From the NCBI RefSeq assembly GCF_012044895.1, contig NZ_CP050695.1:712501-776500 (forward strand): a stretch of 64,000 nt of DNA, in the 5' to 3' direction. Made by a program: the position numbers and the translations under genes. The stretch comes from Aquisalimonas sp. 2447 (GTDB lineage: Bacteria > Pseudomonadota > Gammaproteobacteria > Nitrococcales > Aquisalimonadaceae). Numbering within the stretch: the stretch's first letter is position 1; the number at the start of each line of letters is the position of its first letter. The notes below the pieces were generated by a model. The model worked only from the letters and a program-made list of their open reading frames with translations, searched no databases and had not been told where the DNA came from. Below are positions 1 to 8,665 of the stretch, piece after piece.

Positions 1-238
1 CGGTGTCAGCCTGACGGTGAACGGCGTGGACGGCGCCTGCTTCGACGTCAATATTGTCCCGCACACCATGGACGTTACGCGCTTCGGCGGGTATCGTCCC
101 GGCCAGTCGGTGAACCTGGAAGTGGACGTTATTGCCCGTTACCTGGAGCGCCTCATGCTCGGCGACGAGGCGGCCACGCCCGGGGCAGGTGGCATCACCC
201 GCGAGTTTCTCGCCCGTAACGGCTTCCGCGCCGACTGA
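1..238 (+). CDS. ribE: Riboflavin synthase alpha subunit, C-terminal fragment (5' end outside window)
   Basis: This is the last 78 or so codons of riboflavin synthase, which joins two molecules of 6,7-dimethyl-8-ribityllumazine to give riboflavin. The frame is open from base 2 and stops at TGA 236-238. The visible part carries the second lumazine-binding repeat: GVSLTVNGV, then FDVNIVPHT, then VNLEVDVIARYLERL, all typical of the family. The tail ends in REFLARNGF, as in many gammaproteobacterial proteins. It sits 47 bp before ribBA, which fits a flavin operon. The start and the first barrel are off the window. Confidence 0.93.
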   Translation, partial: GVSLTVNGVDGACFDVNIVPHTMDVTRFGGYRPGQSVNLEVDVIARYLERLMLGDEAATPGAGGITREFLARNGFRAD

Positions 239-285
239 TCGAGCCCCGCCGGCGTTGCCGGTGCCCAGCAGACAGGATTTCAGCC

Positions 286-1401
286 ATGGCCATGAACAGC
301 ACCCAGGAGATCATCGAGGACCTGCGCCAGGGGCGTATGGTGGTGATCATGGATGACGAGGATCGCGAGAACGAAGGCGACCTGGTCATGGCCTCGAGCA
401 TGGTGCGTCCCGACGATATCAACTTCATGGCGCGCTATGGCCGCGGGCTGATCTGCATGACCCTGACCCGTGACCGCTGCGAGCAGTTGCGCCTGCCGCT
501 GATGGTGGGCGGCACCGATGAGGCCCAGAGCACCAACTTTACCGTCTCCATCGAGGCCAGCACCGGGGTGACCACCGGCATTTCCGCCGCTGATCGCGCC
601 CGCACGGTGCAGGCCGCCGTGGCGCCGCATGCGAAGCCCGAGGACATCACCCAGCCGGGGCATATCTTCCCGCTCATGGCACAGCCCGGTGGTGTGCTCA
701 CCCGCGCCGGGCACACCGAGGCGGGCTGTGACCTGGCGCGCATGGCCGGTTTCGAGCCGTCGTCGGTGATTGTCGAGATCCTCAACGAGGATGGAACCAT
801 GGCGCGCCGGGACGATCTCATTACCTTTGCCCGTGAGCATGGCCTCAAGATCGGCACCGTGGCCGATCTCATAGCGTACCGGGTGCGCAACGAGCGCACC
901 GTGGAGCGGGTGGCGGACTGCGAGCTGCCCACCGAGTTCGGACCGTTCCACCTGTACGCCTACCAGGACAACGTCGACGACGCCCTGCACTTTGCCCTGG
1001 TGCGCGGCCGGCCGGAGCCGGACAGCCCGTGTCTGGTGCGGGTCCATTTGCAGAACACCCTGTCGGACGTGTTCGCCAGCACCGGGCCGTTGTGTGGCTG
1101 GCCGCTGCGCGCCGCGCTGCGCCAGGTGGCCGACGCCGGCGAGGGCGTGATCGTGGTGCTCCGCGGTGGCGAGGATGACTCCGCCATCCTCAAGCGCATG
1201 CACGAGTACCATCGGCAGGCCGACCGCAGTGAAGACGAGCCCGGCGCCCAGGCCAGCGGTGACCTGCGCACCTACGGTAAGGGCGCCCAGATTCTCACCG
1301 ATCTCGGCGTGCGCCGCATGCGGGTGTTGAGCGCGCCCAAACGAATGCATGCGCTGTCCGGCTTCGGCATGGAAGTGGTTGAATACGTGGATCCGGCATA
1401 A
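286..1401 (+). CDS. ribB: RibBA-like protein: 3,4-dihydroxy-2-butanone-4-phosphate synthase with degenerate GTP cyclohydrolase II domain
   Basis: The N-terminal part (about residues 5-205 of 371) is DHBP synthase, which converts ribulose 5-phosphate to the four-carbon precursor of lumazine. It has the acidic motif [12 protein letters not shown] at 23-34 and the RAGHTEA motif. The C-terminal part has the GTP cyclohydrolase II fold outline, ending in YGKGAQIL and DLGV. In its zinc-binding segment, however, [17 protein letters not shown] replaces the usual arrangement with three cysteines, so two of the three zinc ligands of E. coli RibA are missing. The GCHII half is therefore probably not active. 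The ATG at 286 follows an AGGA; a second ATG lies at 292. Confidence 0.93.
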   Translation: MAMNSTQEIIEDLRQGRMVVIMDDEDRENEGDLVMASSMVRPDDINFMARYGRGLICMTLTRDRCEQLRLPLMVGGTDEAQSTNFTVSIEASTGVTTGISAADRARTVQAAVAPHAKPEDITQPGHIFPLMAQPGGVLTRAGHTEAGCDLARMAGFEPSSVIVEILNEDGTMARRDDLITFAREHGLKIGTVADLIAYRVRNERTVERVADCELPTEFGPFHLYAYQDNVDDALHFALVRGRPEPDSPCLVRVHLQNTLSDVFASTGPLCGWPLRAALRQVADAGEGVIVVLRGGEDDSAILKRMHEYHRQADRSEDEPGAQASGDLRTYGKGAQILTDLGVRRMRVLSAPKRMHALSGFGMEVVEYVDPA

Positions 1402-1420
1402 GCCGGCAGGGATAATCGGG

Positions 1421-1897
1421 ATGACTGAAATGACAACGATCGAGGGTGATTTCACCTCCGTGGACGGGCGCTACGCTCTGGTGGTGGGGCGGTTCAACGC
1501 ATTCGTGGTGGAAAGCCTGCTGGAAGGCGCGCGGGATACCCTGCGGCGGCACGGTGTCGGCGATGAGCAGATCACCGTGGTGCGGGCGCCGGGTGCCTGG
1601 GAGCTGCCACTGGTCACCGACCGCGTGGCCGCCACCGGCACGTTTGACGCCATCATCGCCCTGGGGGCGGTGATCCGCGGCGGTACCCCCCACTTCGACT
1701 ACGTTGCCGGCGAGTGCAGCAAGGGTCTGGGCCAGGTGGCCATGCAGCGGGACCTGCCCGTGGCCTTCGGTGTGCTCACGGTGGATTCCATCGAGCAGGC
1801 CATTGAGCGTGCCGGCACCAAGGCCGGCAACAAGGGCGCCGAGGCCGCCATGTCGGCTATGGAAATGGTGAGCCTGCTGCGCCGGATTGGCGGCTGA
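1421..1897 (+). CDS. ribH: 6,7-dimethyl-8-ribityllumazine synthase
   Basis: This 158-residue enzyme condenses the DHBP product with the ribitylamino-pyrimidine to give lumazine, and normally assembles as a multimer. The sequence has the family signatures [17 protein letters not shown], the APGAWELPL motif, [16 protein letters not shown] and, near the end, [14 protein letters not shown]. The open frame runs further upstream into ribBA, but ATG 1421 is preferred: it follows an AGGG ribosome site, lies 19 bp after the ribBA stop, and gives the family's normal N-terminus. Confidence 0.95.
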   Translation: MTEMTTIEGDFTSVDGRYALVVGRFNAFVVESLLEGARDTLRRHGVGDEQITVVRAPGAWELPLVTDRVAATGTFDAIIALGAVIRGGTPHFDYVAGECSKGLGQVAMQRDLPVAFGVLTVDSIEQAIERAGTKAGNKGAEAAMSAMEMVSLLRRIGG

Positions 1898-1900
1898 ATC

Positions 1901-2437
1901 GTGACGCGACGCGGCCACCGACACGACCACAACCGCCAGCGACGGGCAGCGCGCCAGCGCGCCCTGCAGGCCCTCTATCAGTGGCAACTCACCGGTCAGA
2001 GCGCCCGGGATATCGAGGGCCAGTTTCTGCCGGAACCGGAGGGCGAGGTGTCGGCCAAGCAGAGCGCGCCGCCGGCGGTGGAGCCGGACCGGGAAATGGA
2101 AGAGGCCATGGATATGGCCGATACCGATCTGACTCTGTTCCGGGAGCTGCTCCACGGCGTGCTGGATCGCATGGAGGAGTGGGACGCGCAGATCAACCCG
2201 CACCTGGACCGGGCCATGGCGAGTCTTGATCCATTGGAGCGGCTGGTGCTGCGCATGGGCACTTACGAGCTCAACGAGCGCCTGGACATCCCCTACCGGG
2301 TGGTGATCACTGAAGCAGTGGAACTGGCCAAGGCGTTCGGCGCCGAAGCGAGCCACAAGTATATTAACGGCGTGCTGGACAAGGTGGCCCGCGGCCACGG
2401 CATGCGCATGGCGGAGATCGGCCGCCAGCGGCGCTGA
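1901..2437 (+). CDS. nusB: Transcription antitermination factor NusB
   Basis: NusB binds boxA RNA together with NusE (S10) and supports antitermination on rRNA operons. The 178-residue protein starts at GTG 1901, three bases after the ribH stop. It has a basic N-terminus (RQRRAARQRALQALYQW) and the C-terminal motifs DPLERLVLRMGTYEL and EAVELAKAFGAEASHKYING. An acidic insertion of about 40 residues (EPEGEVSAKQ to MDMADTDL) makes it longer than the roughly 140-residue E. coli protein. Location between ribH and thiL is classical. Confidence 0.95.
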   Translation: MTRRGHRHDHNRQRRAARQRALQALYQWQLTGQSARDIEGQFLPEPEGEVSAKQSAPPAVEPDREMEEAMDMADTDLTLFRELLHGVLDRMEEWDAQINPHLDRAMASLDPLERLVLRMGTYELNERLDIPYRVVITEAVELAKAFGAEASHKYINGVLDKVARGHGMRMAEIGRQRR

Positions 2438-2472
2438 GCGTCGGGCACCACCAGTTACCGGGGGCATCCCGC

Positions 2473-3438
2473 ATGACGGAATTCGAGCTGATCCGGACCT
2501 ACTTCGGCGATCTCGGCAGCCGCCGCGACGATGTGGTGTTCGGCGTCGGTGATGACGGCGCCGTTGTCCAGCCCGCCCAGGGGCAGGCGCTGGTGATGGC
2601 GACCGATGCCCTGGTGGCCGGTGTGCATTTCCCCGAGAACGCGCCGGCGGAGACCGTCGGCGACAAGGCCCTGGCGGTGAATCTCAGCGACCTCGCCGCC
2701 ATGGGGGCCGAACCCGCCTGGCTGCAGCTGGCGCTGGTGATGCCCGCCGTCGACCACGCCTGGCTCCAGGGATTTGCCCAAGGCCTGGGGGGGCTCGCCC
2801 GCTACCACCAGATGCGTCTGGTGGGGGGCGACACGGCGCGCGGTCCGCTGACCATTACCGTCCAGGTGGTCGGCTTCGTCCCCCAGGGCGCGGCCCTGCG
2901 GCGCCGCGGGGCAAGGCCCGGGGACGCCGTCGTGGTGAGCGGGACCCTTGGGGATGCCGCGCTGGGTCTGAAGTTGTGGCGCGGCCGGGCCGATCGTGAA
3001 GACGATGACGTAGCCTACCTGGTCAACCGCCTGCACCGGCCGACCCCGCGGGTGAGTCTGGGGCGCGCCCTGCGCGGTCTCGCCACCGCCGCCATCGACA
3101 TCTCCGACGGTATGGCGGCGGATCTGGCCCATCTCCTGGAGGCCAGCGGTGTCGGCGCCACCCTGGACGTGGACCGCCTGCCCCTGTCCGAGCCCGGCGT
3201 GCGCTTCGGGGGACGCCAGCGCCAGTGGCACAATGCCCTCAACGGCGGCGACGACTACGAACTCTGTTTCACCCTGCCGCGCTCGCGGCTGCACGAACTG
3301 GACGCTCTGGCGAGCCGCCTGGGTGTTGCGCTAACCCGTGTCGGCACCGTACAGCAGGAGCCCGGTCTGCGCCTGGTGCGGTCGGACAACGCTCCCGTGC
3401 CGCTGGAATCCACCGGCTACCGGCACTTTCCGGAGTAA
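2473..3438 (+). CDS. thiL: Thiamine-monophosphate kinase
   Basis: ThiL phosphorylates thiamine monophosphate to the cofactor thiamine diphosphate. The 321-residue protein belongs to the PurM/AIR synthase fold. It shows GVGDDGAVV (24-32), TDALVAGVHF (44-53), the metal-binding NLSDLAAMGA (70-79), GGDTARGPL, and near the C-terminus DISDGMAADL and NGGDDYELCF. The ATG follows a G-rich stretch. It is co-oriented with nusB and pgpA; this order is conserved widely among Gammaproteobacteria. A thiamine-binding DUF77 protein is encoded about 6 kb downstream. Confidence 0.95.
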   Translation: MTEFELIRTYFGDLGSRRDDVVFGVGDDGAVVQPAQGQALVMATDALVAGVHFPENAPAETVGDKALAVNLSDLAAMGAEPAWLQLALVMPAVDHAWLQGFAQGLGGLARYHQMRLVGGDTARGPLTITVQVVGFVPQGAALRRRGARPGDAVVVSGTLGDAALGLKLWRGRADREDDDVAYLVNRLHRPTPRVSLGRALRGLATAAIDISDGMAADLAHLLEASGVGATLDVDRLPLSEPGVRFGGRQRQWHNALNGGDDYELCFTLPRSRLHELDALASRLGVALTRVGTVQQEPGLRLVRSDNAPVPLESTGYRHFPE

Positions 3439-3441
3439 GCC

Positions 3442-3942
3442 ATGGCTAAATCCGAGCACGTCCCCAGCCTGGCCGGTCGTGCCCGGCTGAGCAATCCGGT
3501 GCATTTCCTGGCACTGGGATTCGGCACCGGCCTGGCGCCCAGGGCACCGGGAACTGTTGGAACCCTGGCCGGCATCCTCGTGTACGTGCTCCTGCTGCCC
3601 CTGCCCATGTGGGGGTATTTGCTGGGTACTCTGGTGGCCATCATTGCCGGGATCTGGATCTGCGACCGTGCAGCGCGGGATTTCGGTGTTCACGATCATC
3701 CGGCCATTGTGTGGGACGAGGTGGCGGGCTTCCTGATCACCATGATTGCCGCTCCGGTGGGGGTGCTGTGGGTGGTGCTGGGGTTCGCGCTGTTCCGTGT
3801 GTTCGACGTACTCAAGCCGTGGCCCATCGGCTGGCTGGACCGACGCGTGGGTGGCGGCCTGGGCATCATGGTGGATGACATTCTGGCCGGGATCTACGCG
3901 CTGGTGCTCCTGCAGTTGCTGGCCTGGTGGCTGGGGGGGTGA
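3442..3942 (+). CDS. pgpA: Phosphatidylglycerophosphatase A
   Basis: This inner-membrane enzyme removes the phosphate from phosphatidylglycerophosphate to make phosphatidylglycerol. The 166-residue protein has the family motifs FGTGLAPRAPGTVGTLAG (27-44) and HDHPAIVWDEVAGF (85-98), where the Asp-Glu pair belongs to the metal site, and about four hydrophobic segments. It begins 3 bp after thiL. Its TGA at 3940-3942 overlaps the ATG of the next gene, which suggests translational coupling. Confidence 0.95.
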   Translation: MAKSEHVPSLAGRARLSNPVHFLALGFGTGLAPRAPGTVGTLAGILVYVLLLPLPMWGYLLGTLVAIIAGIWICDRAARDFGVHDHPAIVWDEVAGFLITMIAAPVGVLWVVLGFALFRVFDVLKPWPIGWLDRRVGGGLGIMVDDILAGIYALVLLQLLAWWLGG

Positions 3943-4862
3943 TGCGACAGGCCATCCGCGCCATGCTGGTGGTGGTGACCCTGGGTGTGCTGGTGGGCGT
4001 GGCACTGTTCGGCGGGCAGCGCTACCTGGAGTATCGGGTCGCCGATGCCGTGAATGCCCGCATCGCCGATCTGCCGGCGCAGGTGGATGCCCGCTACCGC
4101 GCCGTGACCGTGAACCCGCTGGAGCGCACCGCTGCCATCCACGACCTGCTGATTGTCGGTGAGGGGCTGTTCCCGGATGCGCGGGTGCGCCGGGTCAGTG
4201 TGCGGGAATACCGGCGTGGTACCCCGCTGCCGGAGCACCTGCGGCTGCAGTTCCACGATGTCTACTGGGTGCGCGGCGGCTGGCCGCGGACGTTGGAGGT
4301 GCTGGAGACCGGCGTCAACGGTCCCGTGGTCGGGGATGTCACCCTGGAGATGCGCTTCGATCCAGACAGTCAGGCGCTGTGGATCGACGACTTCACCGTG
4401 GAGCTCCACTCCGGGGATCGCATCAGCATGCGCGGTCGCTTCTATCTGCAGCCCATGGGCATGCTGGATCATCCCTACGACGGCCCCGCGTCGGGGCTGG
4501 AGTTGGTCGGTGTGGAAGGCGACTGGCACGATCGAGGTCTGTTCGCCAGTGTTCTGGACCAGCTGGCCCGGGAACGCGGCATGATGGGGCGAACCCTGGC
4601 CGGGAACCTCCTCGGTGAGCTGGAATGGGCGGCGGCGGAGTGGGGCGATGAGCAACTGGACGCCAGCGTCGAGGCGCTACGGCGGTTCGTGCATGAACCG
4701 GGGCAGCTGCACCTGCGCATCGATGCCGGTGATCCGCTGGGTGTTGTCTTGCTGGGTGAGCGCTTCCTTGTCGATCCGCCGGCGGCCCTGCGCCGGTTAT
4801 CGCCGGAACTGGATTACACGGCGCCGCAGCATGACGCCAACCGCGCTCCCACTCTAGAATAA
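3942..4862 (+). CDS. Uncharacterised membrane-anchored periplasmic protein
   Basis: I do not recognise a family for this 306-residue protein. It starts with a short basic stretch and one hydrophobic helix (about residues 5-27, AMLVVVTLGVLVGVALF), then a long soluble part rich in predicted beta strands. It is probably an inner-membrane anchored protein facing the periplasm. The segment VNPLERTAAIHDLLI recalls repeats seen in AsmA-like and related envelope proteins, but that is weak. The start at ATG 3942 overlaps the pgpA stop (TGATG), so it is probably the last gene of the flavin-thiamine-lipid operon, and its job may concern the envelope. Confidence 0.75.
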   Translation: MRQAIRAMLVVVTLGVLVGVALFGGQRYLEYRVADAVNARIADLPAQVDARYRAVTVNPLERTAAIHDLLIVGEGLFPDARVRRVSVREYRRGTPLPEHLRLQFHDVYWVRGGWPRTLEVLETGVNGPVVGDVTLEMRFDPDSQALWIDDFTVELHSGDRISMRGRFYLQPMGMLDHPYDGPASGLELVGVEGDWHDRGLFASVLDQLARERGMMGRTLAGNLLGELEWAAAEWGDEQLDASVEALRRFVHEPGQLHLRIDAGDPLGVVLLGERFLVDPPAALRRLSPELDYTAPQHDANRAPTLE

Positions 4863-4948
4863 GGGCGGCAGGATACGTGCAGCCGCCGTGGCGGGCCCAT
4901 GATGGATCCAGATGCCGCCCCTTCCGATACCTTGGCCAAGGATCGCTC

Positions 4949-6238
4949 ATGACCGTTCAAGCCATGCCGTTCGTCCCCGGAGTTGCCGAGGGCCAGCTCA
5001 GCAAGGACCTTCATCGTGCCGGCGCCGACGAGTTGCTGCTGATCGACTATGCCGACGTCGAGCGCCTGAATGGCCGGCCGGCGGGGTTGCTGGTGGTGGG
5101 CGGGGCGCCGCTGTCTCACCCCATGAGTCAGCTCCAGGGGCTGGGCGTACCCACTGTGATCATCGGTCGCCGCCAGGCGGAGGAACTCCGGGTCGGTGAA
5201 CGGCTCCGCGTCGATGGCGGTGACGGCCGCATTGAGCCGGCCAACGGGGCAAGCGCCCCTGATGACGGTCGCGCCCTGGGCCTGCGCCCGGGGCAGCCGG
5301 TGCGGACCGCCGACGGCGTGGCGGTGGAGCTGCGGGCGAGCATCACCGGCGAGCAGGGCGCCCGGGAGGCGCTGGATGTGGGGGCTGCCGGGGTGGGCAT
5401 GGTGCGCACCGAGTACCTGACACCACTCCATGGGCAGCAGCCCGACGCGGCGTTCTACATCGACAGTATCGGTGCCATTTGCCGGGCCGCCGCACCGCTG
5501 CCGGTGACCCTGCGCCTGCTGGACATCTCGGTGGACAAGCGGCCGCCGTGGCTCGGTGAAATGGCAGGTATGGCGGGGCTGCTGGGCATGCAGGGATCAC
5601 GGCTGTTCGGCGTGGAGCCGGTGCGAAGCGTTGTTCAGGCCCAGGCCGTGGCTATCGCCGAGCTGGCACAGGATCACGATATCCGCGTTCTCATCCCGTA
5701 CGTCGCCAGCCCCGAAGAGTTCCGCCACTGGCATCACCAGCTCTCGGCCTGGTTGCCGGCGTCGGTGCCGGTGGGCATCATGGCGGAAACGCCGGCGGCG
5801 GCGCTGGCCATGCCGGAGTGGCGCCGACGGGCGGAGCTGGTGTCCGTCGGCTGCAATGACCTGATGCAGTGCCTGTTCGGTGCCGATCGCGACATCCCGG
5901 AGGTGGCCGGGTATCTGGACCCGTACTCGCCGCCCTTGCTGCGTTTCCTGCGGACCCTTGCGGAACTCGCCGGTACGGATCAGCAGGCCGTGCAGCTCTG
6001 CGGTTTGCTGCAGCAGCTTCCCGGCGTGCTGCCGTTGCTGCTGGGGCTGGGTTACCGCCGCTTTTCCATGGCGCCGCGGCTCATTCCCACGCTGGCGCGG
6101 GTGGTGCAGGCCACGGACACGGCGCAGGCGCGCCAGCAGGCTGCGGCGGTGTGTGCGGCGGAGAACTCCGAAGCCGTGCGCGACCTGCTGGGACTGGACG
6201 CGGACACCCGCCCGCCGCTGCCCTGGAGCCGGATCTGA
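4949..6238 (+). CDS. PTS enzyme I-like PEP-utilising protein lacking the HPr-binding domain
   Basis: The 429-residue protein combines a short swivelling phosphohistidine domain (about 1-75; GGAPLSHPMSQLQGLGVP with His57 at the position of the EI phospho-His) with a PEP-binding TIM barrel. The barrel retains EI-type active residues: RTE at 153-155, Arg189 in TLRLLDISVDK, Glu280 in GIMAETPA, Asn303-Asp304, DR at 313-314, Cys351, and LLLGLGYRRFSM. The helical HPr-binding domain of true EI is absent, and no HPr or EII gene is nearby. The ATG at 4949 follows AAGGA; an upstream extension in the open frame is not supported. Its acceptor is unknown. Confidence 0.8.
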   Translation: MTVQAMPFVPGVAEGQLSKDLHRAGADELLLIDYADVERLNGRPAGLLVVGGAPLSHPMSQLQGLGVPTVIIGRRQAEELRVGERLRVDGGDGRIEPANGASAPDDGRALGLRPGQPVRTADGVAVELRASITGEQGAREALDVGAAGVGMVRTEYLTPLHGQQPDAAFYIDSIGAICRAAAPLPVTLRLLDISVDKRPPWLGEMAGMAGLLGMQGSRLFGVEPVRSVVQAQAVAIAELAQDHDIRVLIPYVASPEEFRHWHHQLSAWLPASVPVGIMAETPAAALAMPEWRRRAELVSVGCNDLMQCLFGADRDIPEVAGYLDPYSPPLLRFLRTLAELAGTDQQAVQLCGLLQQLPGVLPLLLGLGYRRFSMAPRLIPTLARVVQATDTAQARQQAAAVCAAENSEAVRDLLGLDADTRPPLPWSRI

Positions 6239-6264
6239 CCCGAACGCCCCGGAAAGGATGCGCC

Positions 6265-6696
6265 ATGCCGGTACCGGAAACGCCGCTACTGACCGTTGAC
6301 TGCCTCATTCGCCTGGACGGTGACCCGTACCGGGTGGTGCTGATTGAACGTCGCAATCCGCCCCACGGCCTGGCGCTGCCCGGTGGCTTCGTCGACCGCG
6401 GCGAGCGGGTGGAGAATGCGGCGCGCAGGGAGGCGCGTGAAGAAACGGGCCTGCAAGTCGAACTGCTCTGCCTGCTGGGGGTGTACTCCGATCCGGCCCG
6501 TGATCCGCGCGGGCATACGGTGAGCTGCGTCTACGTGGCCGATGCGCGCGGGAAACCGGTGGCCGCGGACGACGCCGTGGCCATCGCCATTGCGGACCCC
6601 CGCAGCCACGGTGAGCTCGCTTTTGACCACGCCACCATCCTCGGCGACTACCTGCGCTGGCTGACCTCCGGCGACGTGGCTCCGCTGCGGTACTAA
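6265..6696 (+). CDS. Nudix hydrolase
   Basis: This 143-residue enzyme should cleave a nucleoside diphosphate linked to another moiety. It carries an intact Nudix box: GGFVDRGE, then seven residues, then REAREETGL. The segment before it (VLIERRNPPHGLALPGG) resembles ADP-ribose pyrophosphatase-like and MutT-like enzymes, so the substrate cannot be fixed. The ATG at 6265 follows GGAAAGGA and lies 26 bp after the EI-like gene; the longer open frame upstream overlaps that gene in another frame. It converges with the hydrolase gene downstream. Confidence 0.88.
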   Translation: MPVPETPLLTVDCLIRLDGDPYRVVLIERRNPPHGLALPGGFVDRGERVENAARREAREETGLQVELLCLLGVYSDPARDPRGHTVSCVYVADARGKPVAADDAVAIAIADPRSHGELAFDHATILGDYLRWLTSGDVAPLRY

Positions 6697-6700
6697 CCTT

Positions 6701-7720
6701 TCAGGCCCCGCGGCTGCAGAACAGGCCCAGACGACCGTCCAGATCCGTCTCCTCGCCGGAAGAGAGGTCGCCGGCGGGGTCCAGTGCCCAGTCACCGATG
6801 TCGCGCCGGACCACCTCGCCCTGCAGATCCCGGGTCAGCATGTGATAGCCCTCCGCGTAGAGTACCGCGCGCCACTGCTCGGGGTTCGGCAGCCGCTGAA
6901 ACATGTTGCAGGTCGGGCGGCGGGGGATGATCTGGTCCTTTTCGCCGTAGAGGATCAGCGTGCGTCCACGGTGTTCCGGAATAGCGGCCTGGGCGTTGTC
7001 CATCAGATTGGCCAGACCCTCCAGGGCATCGGCCCGCGCACCCCGCTGGATCAGAGGGTCGCGGCCCAGGTTCCGGAGCATCTCGCGGTTGTCCGAGGGG
7101 CGGATTTCCAGGCCGCTGCCGGTGAGCTTGCGCTCCGGCGCCACCCGCGCGGCCAGCCACAAGCCGGCACGCTGGTACCAAGGCATGTGGCCGCGGCTCC
7201 ATACCGCAGGTGCCAGCAGAATGGTGCCTTCCACGGGGAGCTCCGGGTGTCGCGCCTGGGTGACCAGGGTGACGGCGCCGCCCATGCTTTCCCCGGCCAG
7301 ATACAGCGGCGTGTCGGGGTATTCGGCCCGCAGCAGATTGGCCATGATGGCCAGATCCGAGGTCAGAGGGTCTGTCCCCGCCCAGATACCGCGTTGCTCG
7401 GTGGCGCCGAAGCCGCGCTGGTCGTAGGCGTAGACGGAAATGCCGCGCTCGCGGAGATCCTCGCCCAGCACCGCCCAGCCGCGCCGGTAGTCATTGAAGC
7501 CGTGGACGCCCAGAATAATGGCCTCCGGCTCCCCGGTTTCCGCTCGCCAGCGGCTCACCGGAAGCCGCGTACCGTCGGGCATGGTCGCCACGCCAGGGTC
7601 CAATTGCGGCGGTTGCCCCGGCGGGTTGGTTTCCTGTTTGTGTGGCCCACAGGCCCCCAGTGCCAGCAGGAGCAGCGGAATCAGCAGGCGAGCGGCAGAG
7701 CGAGGAAGCATTGCATTCAT
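6701..7720 (-). CDS. Lipoprotein alpha/beta hydrolase (monoacylglycerol lipase/lysophospholipase-like)
   Basis: The 339-residue protein has a lipoprotein signal ending in the lipobox LGAC (Cys24); the following Gly suggests outer-membrane sorting. The mature part is a serine hydrolase of the Hydrolase_4 type: GVHGFNDYRRGW is the oxyanion region, GESMGG the nucleophile elbow, GEKDQIIP contains the likely acid and GYHML the His. Family members cleave monoacylglycerols or lysophospholipids. The N-terminal ATG at 7720 gives a proper signal peptide; an in-frame ATG at 7711 would also do. It is transcribed toward the Nudix gene with almost no gap. Confidence 0.87.
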   Translation of the reverse strand: MNAMLPRSAARLLIPLLLLALGACGPHKQETNPPGQPPQLDPGVATMPDGTRLPVSRWRAETGEPEAIILGVHGFNDYRRGWAVLGEDLRERGISVYAYDQRGFGATEQRGIWAGTDPLTSDLAIMANLLRAEYPDTPLYLAGESMGGAVTLVTQARHPELPVEGTILLAPAVWSRGHMPWYQRAGLWLAARVAPERKLTGSGLEIRPSDNREMLRNLGRDPLIQRGARADALEGLANLMDNAQAAIPEHRGRTLILYGEKDQIIPRRPTCNMFQRLPNPEQWRAVLYAEGYHMLTRDLQGEVVRRDIGDWALDPAGDLSSGEETDLDGRLGLFCSRGA

Positions 7721-7842
7721 GGTTCCGGTGATACCTGAGATGGTGCTGGATTTCCAGCCAAGGCATCACAGCGTCTTGGCCCGGCGCGGCGCAGGCGTGG
7801 ATACTGACGTGATCGGCCTTGAGCGGCCCGTATGGAGTGGAC

Positions 7843-8616
7843 ATGACAATTGCGAATAAAGGTAAGGCTGCCGGCTCCTGGATGCGCTATCCCGTTGGCG
7901 TCGGCATAGCGCTGGGGGCGCTGGGTGGCCTGGCGGTGTTGTTGCCCGGCCCCTGGTATCAGCTCGGTTGGCTGGGGCTGGGGGCGGCGTTCACCATGCT
8001 TGAGATTGGTGGCTGGATGGGGGCGGCAGCCGCCGCCCTCGGTGCCGTGATGCTACTGGTGGCGCTTTTGATGCGGCAGCGGCCCTTTGTCATTGCCAGC
8101 GCGGTGGCCCTGGCAATGGGGGTGGCGACGGCCGCCTGGCCGTTGTACATGCAGCATCGTGCTGACGCGGTACCACCCATCCACGATATCACCACGGATA
8201 CCCGCGACGTACCCGCCTTCCAGGCTCTGGCAGAGGAGCGCGAACAGGCACCCAACGCCGTGGAATACCCCGGCGAAGAGTTCGCCGCGCAGCAGCGCGA
8301 GGCGTATCCGGACCTGGAATCCCGTCATTACACGGCGTCCCTCGGGGAAGTGTTCGAAGCGGCCGAAGCTGCTGCGGCCTTGATGCAGTGGCAGGTGGTG
8401 GCCGCGGACCGGGATGCTGGCCGTATCGAGGCGGTGGCCGTTACACCGTGGTACGGCTTTCGGGATGATGTGGTGGTGCGCCTGCGTGCCGAGGATGGCG
8501 AGGTCACGGTGGACGTACGCTCTGCCTCGCGCATTGGCCGCAGCGACATCGGGGTCAATGCCGAGCGGATTCGCGAGTATCTTGCGACCCTGGATAATCA
8601 ACTGGGCGGTTCCTGA
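7843..8616 (+). CDS. DUF1499 family membrane protein
   Basis: The 257-residue protein has three hydrophobic helices in its first 100 residues and then a soluble domain of the DUF1499 type (HDITTDTRDVPAF, SLGEVFEAAEAAA, VAVTPWYGFRDDVVVRL, SRIGRSDIGVNAERI). The biochemical role of the family is not known. ATG 7843 is chosen because it follows TGGAG at a normal distance and starts a typical membrane N-terminus. It runs divergently from the lipoprotein hydrolase. Confidence 0.85.
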   Translation: MTIANKGKAAGSWMRYPVGVGIALGALGGLAVLLPGPWYQLGWLGLGAAFTMLEIGGWMGAAAAALGAVMLLVALLMRQRPFVIASAVALAMGVATAAWPLYMQHRADAVPPIHDITTDTRDVPAFQALAEEREQAPNAVEYPGEEFAAQQREAYPDLESRHYTASLGEVFEAAEAAAALMQWQVVAADRDAGRIEAVAVTPWYGFRDDVVVRLRAEDGEVTVDVRSASRIGRSDIGVNAERIREYLATLDNQLGGS

Positions 8617-8665
8617 ACACCAACAACACTGGCGGGATTCCGCGAAACGGGAGGATCACGCGCAC

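Noticed and set aside
239-285. FMN riboswitch before ribBA
   Set aside because: The gap is only 47 bp and has none of the conserved RFN-element sequence; an element further upstream of the operon is outside the window.
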